A stretch of 64,000 nt of DNA from Ruminococcus sp. (GTDB taxonomy: Bacteria; Bacillota; Clostridia; Oscillospirales; Ruminococcaceae). The position numbers and the translations under genes were made by a program. The DNA is taken from NCBI GenBank assembly GCA_030531185.1, contig JAUNOG010000002.1, positions 1 to 64,000 on the forward strand. The letters are read 5' to 3'. Below, piece by piece: positions 1 to 7,030 of this stretch (positions are counted from its first letter, which is position 1; each line of letters opens with the position of its first letter). The notes beneath the pieces are model-generated. The model was not told where the DNA came from. It did no database searches and saw only the letters and a program-made list of their open reading frames with translations.

Positions 1-26
1 GTAAGAAGTTAGAAGAGGTATCGCAA

Positions 27-461
27 ATGAAGAAAGCGCTGAAAATAACAGTCAAGATAATACTAATTATTCCCATATCGGCGATAGCGCTGTTCATTCT
101 GTGGGAAATTTTAGGCATAATATGCAATAATATTGCAGGGTCAAGGCAGACTGAAAATGTTGTTGAGCTATCGGAAACCTCATTCGGAGAGGTCTGTGAT
201 TACGACACGTTCGTAGGAAATTCAGGGAACGGAAATCACGTTGACCTTGTGACGACCTGTATTATCGGCTCAGATAAAACCGCCGAAGAAATAACCGACG
301 AGTTATTAAAAGAATACAGCTTTACTCTGGTTTATCCTCTTGAAGAAATTGCAGAAAAAAGCGACGGGCTTGAATTTCCCGAGGACTGGCAGGACGGCTC
401 GTATTATTACATAACTATAATTAATTCCGCTCCGTTTTCCGATAATATTATGGGGCATTAG
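27..461 (+). CDS. Hypothetical membrane-anchored protein, 144 aa
   Basis: I do not recognise this family. The N-terminus is short and basic, followed by one hydrophobic segment (about residues 8-32), so the protein is probably anchored in the membrane or exported with an uncleaved signal. The rest (about 110 residues) is acidic and polar, with no Cys pair or catalytic motif that I can see. The ATG at 27 is preceded by an AGAGG-like ribosome site about 8 nt upstream. It lies 24 nt before darA on the same strand, so it could be co-transcribed, but the darA operon in relatives does not usually include such a protein. Real gene likely; function unknown. Confidence 0.6.
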   Translation: MKKALKITVKIILIIPISAIALFILWEILGIICNNIAGSRQTENVVELSETSFGEVCDYDTFVGNSGNGNHVDLVTTCIIGSDKTAEEITDELLKEYSFTLVYPLEEIAEKSDGLEFPEDWQDGSYYYITIINSAPFSDNIMGH

Positions 462-485
462 TTTACATTAATTGGAGGTAACAAA

Positions 486-806
486 ATGAAACTTGTATAT
501 GCAATAGTCAACAACGACGACGCCTACGCCGTTAACAAGGGACTTTCAAAGGCGGGAATGAGAGCTACCAAGCTGTCTTCCACAGGCGGATTTCTTATGG
601 CAGGCAACACCACATTTATGATCTGCTGTAAGGACGAACAGGTAGATACCGTAATTGAAGTGCTGAAAGAAAATTCCCGCAAGAGAAAGCAGTATGTGCC
701 GTCCTCCGCCGTTATGGAGGGCGCGGGACAGTCCTACCCTGTGGAGGTCTCAATCGGCGGCGCAACTATTTTCGTTACGGACATAGAGCGTTTCGAGCAG
801 GTATAA
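486..806 (+). CDS. darA: Cyclic-di-AMP receptor, PII-like (DarA/PstA family)
   Basis: This small cytoplasmic protein (106 aa; Bacillus DarA is of similar size) belongs to the PII-like trimeric receptors that bind cyclic di-AMP. The family signature GGFLMAGNTT follows the first beta-alpha unit, and the N-terminus MKLVYAIVNNDD is typical. A strong GGAGGT ribosome site precedes the ATG. It is followed one base later by holB, then ricT, the order found in Bacillus (yaaQ-holB-yaaT), although the intervening yaaR is absent here. The receptor's output is not settled in the family; the operon suggests housekeeping expression. Confidence 0.9.
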   Translation: MKLVYAIVNNDDAYAVNKGLSKAGMRATKLSSTGGFLMAGNTTFMICCKDEQVDTVIEVLKENSRKRKQYVPSSAVMEGAGQSYPVEVSIGGATIFVTDIERFEQV

Positions 807-807
807 A

Positions 808-1815
808 ATGAGTTCGCATTTAAAAATTTACGGCAATGAGGAAACCGTCCGCTTGGTGGGCGAAATGATCCGCAAAAAGAGAGAACCGCACTCTATCGTC
901 ATTCACGGCGAAAAGGGACTGGGCAAAAAAACTCTTGCGAAATACATTGCCGCACAGCTTATGTGCGAACGTCAGGACGGCGTTCCCTGCGGAGTATGCA
1001 AGGCTTGCAGAATGCTTGCCAACGGAACTCACCCCGATTTTACGGTAGTGAAGTCCAACGCAAACGGAAACTATATCGTTGACGAGAGCATACGCCCTAT
1101 CGTGTACGACGCGGCGATAAAGCCAAATGAGAGCAATATAAAGGTGTATGTTATACCCGATCTGGATATGTCGGTTAATACCTCGGTGCAGGTGCAGAAT
1201 ATTCTGTTAAAACTTATCGAAGAGCCGCCTCCTCACGCCGCGGTCATACTCACGGCGAGGAACAAGGAAATTTTCCTGCCGACTGTCATTTCAAGAGTGC
1301 TTACTTTGGGAATGGTAAGCGTTAAGGACGCAGACAGCGCAGAGATTCTGCAAAGCAATTATCCCGATGCTGCCGCAAGAGAGATTTCGGACGCGGTATC
1401 CGCAGGACGGGGAAACATAGGACGCTGTAAGGAATATATGGACAAGGGTCAGTTCTACAGCTCGGTCTTTGCGGCAAGAGAGATCGCAAAAGCGGCGGCT
1501 GCGGGCAGCGAATACGAGATACTCAAAGCCTTTGCACAGACCGACGGAAAAAAAGCCGCTCTGCGTGAGGCGATATATTTATTCTCGGAAATAGTTCGGG
1601 ACAGCTGTATTTTCCGTCTTGAGGGAAAGCATTCGGAGCTGTCAGTAAGCTGTGACAAGCAAAGCGCGTTAAAACTTTCGGACAGTCTGTCTGCGGCTGC
1701 GGGAACAAGGCTTTACGATCTGCTGTGCGATTACATCGGAAGAATTGACGCCAACTGTAATCTCACGCTCACAGCAAACAGCCTTGCTGGACAGATCGCT
1801 CAGTGCTGCAAATAA
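808..1815 (+). CDS. holB: DNA polymerase III subunit delta'
   Basis: Clamp-loader subunit delta' of the replicative polymerase, an AAA+ family protein of 335 aa (usual length about 330). A Walker-A-like loop GEKGLGKKT lies near residue 35. It is followed by a zinc module of four cysteines (CERQ..CGVCKAC, about residues 53-67), as in DnaX/HolB proteins. The segment LLKLIEEPPPHA is the conserved clamp-loader 'EEPP' region, and VISR is the SRC-like arginine-finger region. The start is one base after the darA stop, so translation is probably coupled. Separated from ricT by a 106-bp repeat. Confidence 0.92.
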   Translation: MSSHLKIYGNEETVRLVGEMIRKKREPHSIVIHGEKGLGKKTLAKYIAAQLMCERQDGVPCGVCKACRMLANGTHPDFTVVKSNANGNYIVDESIRPIVYDAAIKPNESNIKVYVIPDLDMSVNTSVQVQNILLKLIEEPPPHAAVILTARNKEIFLPTVISRVLTLGMVSVKDADSAEILQSNYPDAAAREISDAVSAGRGNIGRCKEYMDKGQFYSSVFAAREIAKAAAAGSEYEILKAFAQTDGKKAALREAIYLFSEIVRDSCIFRLEGKHSELSVSCDKQSALKLSDSLSAAAGTRLYDLLCDYIGRIDANCNLTLTANSLAGQIAQCCK

Positions 1816-1818
1816 ATA

Positions 1819-1924
1819 CAATGCACAATTATCTAAATTGACAATCAGCAATGATCAAAAAATTAAAATTTGTGAGCGCAGCGAACACCTTAATTGTGCA
1901 TTGTGAACTGTACATTGTGCATTG
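1819..1924. repeat. Palindromic CAATGCACAATT-type intergenic repeat
   Basis: The gap between holB and ricT holds inverted copies of the unit CAATGCACAATT / AATTGTGCATTG with variants (ATTGTGAACTG, ACATTGTGCATTG) at its right end. The same units bound the 193-bp element at 16459-16651, so this is a dispersed family. It lies inside an operon and must be transcribed; no ORF or promoter of note is visible in it. It resembles a MITE or REP-like element by structure only. Confidence 0.65.
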
Positions 1925-1949
1925 AATATATATCGGAAAGGAAATTCGT

Positions 1950-2813
1950 ATGTTAAAAATAATCGGAGTACGCTTTAAGAGCGTTGGAAAAATATATTAC
2001 TTCAATCCGCTGTTCAACAAGATCAAGCTGGGCGACAAGGTCATTGTTGAGACCGCCCGCGGAGTTGAGTGCGGCGAAGTGGTTATGGTCGACAGGGAAA
2101 TCGACGAGACTGAGTTCAGCTCGCCTATCAAGCCCATTATAAGAATTGCCACCGAGCAGGACTTCAAGACCATAGAGAAAAACAAGCAGAAAGAAAAGGA
2201 CGCGTTTAAGATCTGCGAGGAAAAAATCGCGGCTCACAAGCTGAAAATGAACCTTATCGACGTTGAATGCACCTTTGACAACAACAAACTGCTGTTCTAT
2301 TTCACTGCGGAGAACAGAGTGGATTTCCGCGAGCTGGTCAAGGATCTTGCTTCGGTTTTCCGCACCAGAATTGAACTGAGACAGATAGGCGTAAGAGACG
2401 AGGCTAAAATGCTGGGCGGACTGGGTATATGCGGTCAGCCCTTCTGCTGTTCCCGTTTTCTGGGAGAATTTCAGCCTGTGTCCATAAAAATGGCTAAGGA
2501 GCAGGGCTTGTCTCTTAATCCGACGAAAATTTCAGGCACCTGCGGCAGACTTATGTGCTGTCTAAAATATGAGCAGGACGCTTATGAGGACTTGCTGAAA
2601 CACACTCCAAAGCAGGGAGCTATTGTTAAGACGAACGAAGGCAAGGGCGTTGTTGAGGAGGTCAATCTCCTCACGGGCAAGCTGAGAGTAAAGCTTGACA
2701 AATCCGAAAATGTTATCTCCGTAAAAAAGGACGACGTCGAGGTCATCAAGGACGCCGTTATAAAGCTTGATAAAAATGAGATACGCGCTCTTAAAGGACT
2801 GGAGGGAAAGTAA
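1950..2813 (+). CDS. ricT: Regulatory iron-sulfur-containing complex subunit RicT (PSP1 domain)
   Basis: RicT (YaaT) is part of the RicA-RicF-RicT complex that in Bacillus works with RNase Y in mRNA maturation and affects the Spo0A phosphorelay. The 287-aa length matches the family. The PSP1 core is present, with the cysteine cluster LGICGQPFCCSRFL and CGRLMCCLKYE (about residues 158-210) that supplies iron-sulfur ligands. The ribosome site AAAGGA precedes ATG 1950. It runs directly into the next gene with no gap, and it is the third gene of the darA operon despite the intervening repeat. Confidence 0.92.
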   Translation: MLKIIGVRFKSVGKIYYFNPLFNKIKLGDKVIVETARGVECGEVVMVDREIDETEFSSPIKPIIRIATEQDFKTIEKNKQKEKDAFKICEEKIAAHKLKMNLIDVECTFDNNKLLFYFTAENRVDFRELVKDLASVFRTRIELRQIGVRDEAKMLGGLGICGQPFCCSRFLGEFQPVSIKMAKEQGLSLNPTKISGTCGRLMCCLKYEQDAYEDLLKHTPKQGAIVKTNEGKGVVEEVNLLTGKLRVKLDKSENVISVKKDDVEVIKDAVIKLDKNEIRALKGLEGK

Positions 2814-3431
2814 ATGCCGTCGTCGCCCGTACATTTAAAGCTTGCTTATATGATGAGCGAGGAAATGGGAATTAATAACAAATCGGATTTTTTGCTGGGG
2901 TCTATTTCCCCCGACTGTGTGAATTACGGCGTGGAACAGGCAAGCGAGGAAGTCCGCTACGCCGCTCACATAAGAGTAAGAGACTACGACAAGTGGAAAA
3001 AACAGTTAAGAGATTTTTACGCGGACAACAAAGAGAAATTTGCCGAAAGACCCGATTTTCTCAAGGGATACTTATTCCACTGTTGGGCGGATATTGCGTG
3101 GGACGAGGTCGTACAGCCAAAGCTGTTTGAGTTTTTAGGAACGCTTGGTTACGGCTACGACGATATGACTGCGCAGAAATGGCAGGAGCTTTACCGCTTT
3201 AACAGCGTGATAGTGAATGAGCCTAATTATGAAGAATGCAGCAGGCTTGTAAAGTCCGCCGAACCGACAGGTATTGCCAACTGTTCTGCGGAGCTTATCC
3301 GAAAATACCGCGACTATGTGGCGGACGATTACCGCGACAAGATAATCGACGAACCTCCTCTTTATCTGGGAGACAAACAGGTCTCCGACACTATTGAACA
3401 AATGCGGAAAATGGGCTATACTGAATTTTAA
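2814..3431 (+). CDS. Zinc-dependent phospholipase C-like protein
   Basis: A 205-aa soluble protein beginning MPSSPVHLKLAYMM, followed by FLLGSISPDC and later GYLFHCWADIAWDEV. This His/Asp pattern is that of the zinc-dependent phospholipase C fold found in many uncharacterised Clostridia proteins. No signal peptide is seen, so secretion as a toxin-like lipase is unlikely and a cytoplasmic hydrolase is more plausible. The ATG directly abuts the ricT stop, with an SD-like GGAGGGAAA inside the ricT 3' end, so translation is coupled. A terminator follows at once. Substrate unknown. Confidence 0.65.
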   Translation: MPSSPVHLKLAYMMSEEMGINNKSDFLLGSISPDCVNYGVEQASEEVRYAAHIRVRDYDKWKKQLRDFYADNKEKFAERPDFLKGYLFHCWADIAWDEVVQPKLFEFLGTLGYGYDDMTAQKWQELYRFNSVIVNEPNYEECSRLVKSAEPTGIANCSAELIRKYRDYVADDYRDKIIDEPPLYLGDKQVSDTIEQMRKMGYTEF

Positions 3432-3434
3432 GAC

Positions 3435-3467
3435 AAAAGGACGAACCTGCGTGAGTTCGTCCTTTTT
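3435..3467. terminator. Intrinsic terminator after the darA operon
   Basis: Stem AAAAGGACGAAC / GTTCGTCCTTTT followed by T-rich sequence. It ends the plus-strand operon, and the A-run on its left makes it able to serve the minus-strand ABC operon as well. Confidence 0.85.
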
Positions 3468-3479
3468 CGTTATTTTATA

Positions 3480-3674
3480 TTATTTTTTGCTGATATAATC
3501 TGCAAGCTCCAAAGCAATGTCAAAATGTCCGCTGTCGTGCTGTGTACCCTCGACTTCGCCTGATTTATGCCGGTCGTCCCATAATGTGAATTTGTCCGAT
3601 TTGTTTGCAATCGTAGTTATCCGGAACAAATCTACGGACAGATATATTCTTTTGCCCTGAAGTTTTAATTGCAT
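3480..3674 (-). CDS. Hypothetical protein, 64 aa, last gene of the ABC/DUF1854 operon
   Basis: A small polar protein with no membrane segment and no recognised family. It starts 18 nt after the stop of the 725-aa ABC transporter and has a good ribosome site (AGAAAGGTG, 8 nt before the ATG), so it is probably translated from the same transcript. The sequence is moderately rich in Lys, Asp and His, and ends LADYISKK. Its position suggests an accessory or independent small protein; a functional link to the transporter is inference only. Confidence 0.6.
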   Translation of the reverse strand: MQLKLQGKRIYLSVDLFRITTIANKSDKFTLWDDRHKSGEVEGTQHDSGHFDIALELADYISKK

Positions 3675-3692
3675 ATAATATTCACCTTTCTG

Positions 3693-5870
3693 TTAGACTG
3701 CTTTCATCTTAGTCGTCTGTCTCTGCGCCATTACCAGCTTATAGTAAACGCCTTTCGATTTCATAAGCTCTGCGTGAGTTCCAAACTCCGCAAGTCTGCC
3801 TTTATCCAGAACTATAAGTCTGTCCGCGCCGGACAATGTGGAAAGTCTGTGAGCGATCGCGATAGTAGTCCTGCCCTTTGTAAGCCTGCCGAGAGCCTCC
3901 TGTATCTGCTTTTCCGTCTGGGTATCGAGGGAGGCAGTCGCCTCGTCCAGAATGATTATCTTCGGGTCGTGGAGAATTGCTCTTGCGATAGCTATTCTCT
4001 GTCTTTCGCCGCCCGAAAGCTGATATCCCTTGTTTCCCACACGGGTATTATAGCCGTCGGGAAGCTTTGTTATAAAATCGTGGGCATTGGCGATTTTCGC
4101 CGCCTTGATAACCTCCTCAAAGGTCGCCCCCGGCTTTGCGTAGGCAATATTATCAAGGACATTTCCGTCGAAAAGAAAGGTTTCCTGCAATACAACTCCT
4201 ACCTGTGAACGCAGGCTGTGCTGTGAGATGTTTTTTATGTTCACTCCGTCAATTCTTATCTCGCCCTGCGTGCAGTCGTACAGCCTCATTATAAGGTTTA
4301 TCATTGTGGACTTTCCCACGCCCGAATGTCCCACAATGCCTATCATTTCGCCCTGATTTATCTTGCAGGAAATATCTTTAAGCACAGGATTGTAGACCTT
4401 ATAGCCGAAGTACACTCCGTCGAACTCTATTTCTCCCTTTATGTCAAGGTCAACGGGATTTTCAATATCCCTTACGTCGCTTTCCTCGTCGAGAATTTCA
4501 AAGACCTTTCCCGCAGACACTGAAACGTCCGCAAGATTTCGGGGTATCTGAATAAGCCACCGTATCGGCTCGTAAAGCATTGCAACGTATGTTGTGAACT
4601 GAATAAGCTGTCCTAATGTCATAGTATGTCCCAGTACCATATTTCCGCCGAAATACAGCACGAAAAAGTTGCCTATGGTGAGGATAAATTCGGAAAACGG
4701 AGTGGTAAGATACCACATTATTTCCGCTCTCACACAGCTTTTTGCCCACGTTTCGGAGCAGTCCGTATACCGCTGTATCTCCCTTACCTCGTTACCGTAG
4801 GTTTTGACTACCCTGATACCGTTTAATATATCGTGGAGCGTTTCGCTGTGCTTTGTGGAATATTTCCACACCTTTGTGTAGCGTATCGCCATAGTCTCAA
4901 AAAGCTTATTGACGATAATGAACACTATCGGCACGGGAAGCACGGTCATAAGCGCAAGTCTCCAGTCCATAACAAAAAGCAGTACGCCTATAATAAATAA
5001 TGAAAGTATTTTAACGATAGCGTCCTTGCCGTTTGCGGTTATGAAGTCCTCCAGCTTTGCAGCATCGCCCGAAATACGGTTTATCATTTCTCCTGCGGTA
5101 CGCTTTGAGGCTGAGGACATTGACAGCGACTGAGATTTTTCAAAGACCTCCTGCCTTATGTCCCGACCTAAATTAAGTGCTACCTTAAAGGAGTTCTTCA
5201 TATTTATGAACTCGAAAACTCCCGCCGCAAGCACAAGTCCGATAATAGTTATGACTATAACTATGAAACCGCCCCAGCTTTCATATTTCGGCGTTACGTA
5301 ATTGTCGATGATATATCTGTCTAGGTACGGCAAAAGGACCCACACAAGTTCCGCAAGTATCGTGCAGATAACGGCGATCATAAACTGCTTTTTATACGGA
5401 GCAATACGCTTGATAAGCCGCACCATAGTCTTGCCCTTGCTTGTGCAGTAAACGCACTCCTTTGCGCCCTCCAAGGGCATTCCGCAGTTGGGGCAGGAAG
5501 GCTCATCGCCCTCCGTTTCCTCGATAAGCTCCCCTGTGCGGACATAGTAATCAAGCAGCTTTAAAAGCTCGGCGTACCTGAGAAAATGCTCCTGCGTAAA
5601 GGAACAGAAAAATACCGTTTCCCCGCTGTGAGTAATGCCCAGAGCCATTGAAGAACCTATCTGCTGCTGGCAGACAAACTCTTTATAGTCGTTTATATTG
5701 TATTCGGCGATGATTTTGCCGTCAAGGAAAATGAGTATTTTTTCCTTTGTGACGCAGAAATGTCCGTCGATAAGCTTATTATCCCTGTCAAGGTTTACGG
5801 GGAGCGAATATATTATGTCAAGGACATTGTCCTCCCCTGCTCCTTTGGGAAGTGAAAGCTTTAAATTCAT
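3693..5870 (-). CDS. ABC exporter half-transporter with N-terminal regulatory domain and zinc ribbon
   Basis: A 725-aa type IV ABC half-transporter. Residues 1-125 form a beta-rich domain I do not recognise (PH-like by pattern). Next is a zinc ribbon, CPNCG..CVYC (about 130-147), then six membrane segments (about 160-440). The ATPase has Walker A GHSGVGKST, signature LSGGERQR, Walker B IIILDEATASLD and the H-loop IAIAHRLS, so it looks fully active. It is normally much shorter in simple exporters (about 580 aa); the extra N-terminus is shared with the 756-aa partner in the same operon. The two probably form a heterodimer. The substrate is unknown. Confidence 0.88.
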   Translation of the reverse strand: MNLKLSLPKGAGEDNVLDIIYSLPVNLDRDNKLIDGHFCVTKEKILIFLDGKIIAEYNINDYKEFVCQQQIGSSMALGITHSGETVFFCSFTQEHFLRYAELLKLLDYYVRTGELIEETEGDEPSCPNCGMPLEGAKECVYCTSKGKTMVRLIKRIAPYKKQFMIAVICTILAELVWVLLPYLDRYIIDNYVTPKYESWGGFIVIVITIIGLVLAAGVFEFINMKNSFKVALNLGRDIRQEVFEKSQSLSMSSASKRTAGEMINRISGDAAKLEDFITANGKDAIVKILSLFIIGVLLFVMDWRLALMTVLPVPIVFIIVNKLFETMAIRYTKVWKYSTKHSETLHDILNGIRVVKTYGNEVREIQRYTDCSETWAKSCVRAEIMWYLTTPFSEFILTIGNFFVLYFGGNMVLGHTMTLGQLIQFTTYVAMLYEPIRWLIQIPRNLADVSVSAGKVFEILDEESDVRDIENPVDLDIKGEIEFDGVYFGYKVYNPVLKDISCKINQGEMIGIVGHSGVGKSTMINLIMRLYDCTQGEIRIDGVNIKNISQHSLRSQVGVVLQETFLFDGNVLDNIAYAKPGATFEEVIKAAKIANAHDFITKLPDGYNTRVGNKGYQLSGGERQRIAIARAILHDPKIIILDEATASLDTQTEKQIQEALGRLTKGRTTIAIAHRLSTLSGADRLIVLDKGRLAEFGTHAELMKSKGVYYKLVMAQRQTTKMKAV

Positions 5871-5914
5871 TGGGTTTACCCCCTTTTAACAATGATGTAA
5901 TATAAAAATTTGCG

Positions 5915-6457
5915 CTACGTGTACATCTCCAAGATCTGCTGGCTTTTCTTGTCCAGCTTGTGGATATCCTCGCAGAAATACTTATTGCCGTCCGCGTCGT
6001 TAACGTAGAGATAATCGTATCCGCGCATTCTGAAATTCTGATACCAGTCGCGTATACATATGGTTTTCTGTCCCGAGGTCGTATCAGCCTTAACGAATAT
6101 CGCACCGCGCATATTGTCCTTTATGCTGTAAACCTTTGTTATCTCGGGCATATGGTACTTATATTCAAGATATGTCCCGATAAGCTCTCTCTGCCCGTCC
6201 TCCAGCTCCGAAAGACTGCGGATAACTCCTATCTCGCGGAACTCCTTTTCCTCGTTCTCGTAATTTATGCTGATATAGGTATCCTTTGAATAAAAAGGAA
6301 TTAATCTTGTGGGATTGACCTTATGATATATTTTTCCGTCGTAATCAAGGGTAAGATACCCGCTTGTCTCCTTTTGGAATTTCAGCTTTTTGCAGTCGAG
6401 GATATTAAGCTTGTCAACCTCGTATATCTCGTCTCCGCCGTTATTTATATCGTTCAT
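5915..6457 (-). CDS. DUF1854 domain protein
   Basis: A 180-aa soluble protein matching the DUF1854 pattern: an N-terminal dG-(x)-H-x-x-V-x-P-x-R-x-F/I-P stretch (KVNPTRLIPFYSK), a middle EYKYHMPEITKVY, and a C-terminal D-x-D/G-x-x-Y/F plus LDKKSQQILE. In other bacteria this domain is fused to or encoded beside ABC exporters, including those near cyanophycin genes, where ligand binding has been suggested. Here it sits between the GNAT and the second ABC gene on the same strand, so it is probably the soluble partner of the exporter. Its biochemical role is unknown. Confidence 0.8.
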   Translation of the reverse strand: MNDINNGGDEIYEVDKLNILDCKKLKFQKETSGYLTLDYDGKIYHKVNPTRLIPFYSKDTYISINYENEEKEFREIGVIRSLSELEDGQRELIGTYLEYKYHMPEITKVYSIKDNMRGAIFVKADTTSGQKTICIRDWYQNFRMRGYDYLYVNDADGNKYFCEDIHKLDKKSQQILEMYT

Positions 6458-6471
6458 AGCTTCACGCTCCT

Positions 6472-6996
6472 TTATTTCAGCTTTTTAGATAAATACAAAT
6501 TAAGTTCGTCATCGTTTTTACAGTCTGCATACTGCGGACATATTTTTTCACCGTACCATACCCCCGAGCCGTCGGGAATATATCCTCTTTTCACGTACAT
6601 TCGCTGTGCGCTGCCGTAGCCGCTGTGAAGTCCTACGCCCAGATAAACGGTATCGGAGTACTCCGCGGCTATCTGCTCGGCAATATCCATAAGCCTTGTA
6701 CCTACGCCCTGTCTGCGGAATTTTTCAAGTACTCCGAAATCCACTATTTCGGGATAACCCATTCCGCCGAACGCTCCCCATTTGCAGTCGGGATAAACGT
6801 TTATATATCCGGCTCTTTCGCCGTAAAGCTCCGCTGCGACGGGAATACATTTTCCCTCCCGCATATCCTTTAACCGCATATGGAATTTATCCTCGCTTGA
6901 ATCCCAGCCCTGCGCTCTTTCCTCGGCGGCAAATACCGCAGGGTCGCTTTCGTTCATAGTCCGTATAAGATATTTTCCGTCCTGATAGTATATCAT
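6472..6996 (-). CDS. GNAT family N-acetyltransferase
   Basis: A 174-aa acetyltransferase of the GNAT fold, which would transfer acetyl from acetyl-CoA to an amine. The acetyl-CoA loop FRRQGVGTRLMD (R/Q-x-x-G-x-G/A) is intact, preceded by the beta4 strand EIVDFGVLEKF. It lies in the ABC/DUF1854 operon, 14 nt upstream of the DUF1854 gene and 34 nt downstream of the 756-aa transporter. It may modify the transported compound, as acetyltransferases do in drug or peptide resistance operons, but that is inference. Substrate unknown. Confidence 0.85.
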   Translation of the reverse strand: MIYYQDGKYLIRTMNESDPAVFAAEERAQGWDSSEDKFHMRLKDMREGKCIPVAAELYGERAGYINVYPDCKWGAFGGMGYPEIVDFGVLEKFRRQGVGTRLMDIAEQIAAEYSDTVYLGVGLHSGYGSAQRMYVKRGYIPDGSGVWYGEKICPQYADCKNDDELNLYLSKKLK

Positions 6997-7030
6997 AAAT
7001 TATCACCTTTATATGATTTTCTTTCTGCCT

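Noticed and set aside
1819..1924. CRISPR array
   Set aside because: The repeated units are inverted, variable and not separated by uniform spacers; no cas genes are in the window.
3669..4208. 179-codon plus-strand frame opposite the 725-aa ABC gene
   Set aside because: Antisense to the conserved ATPase domain; no independent start signals.
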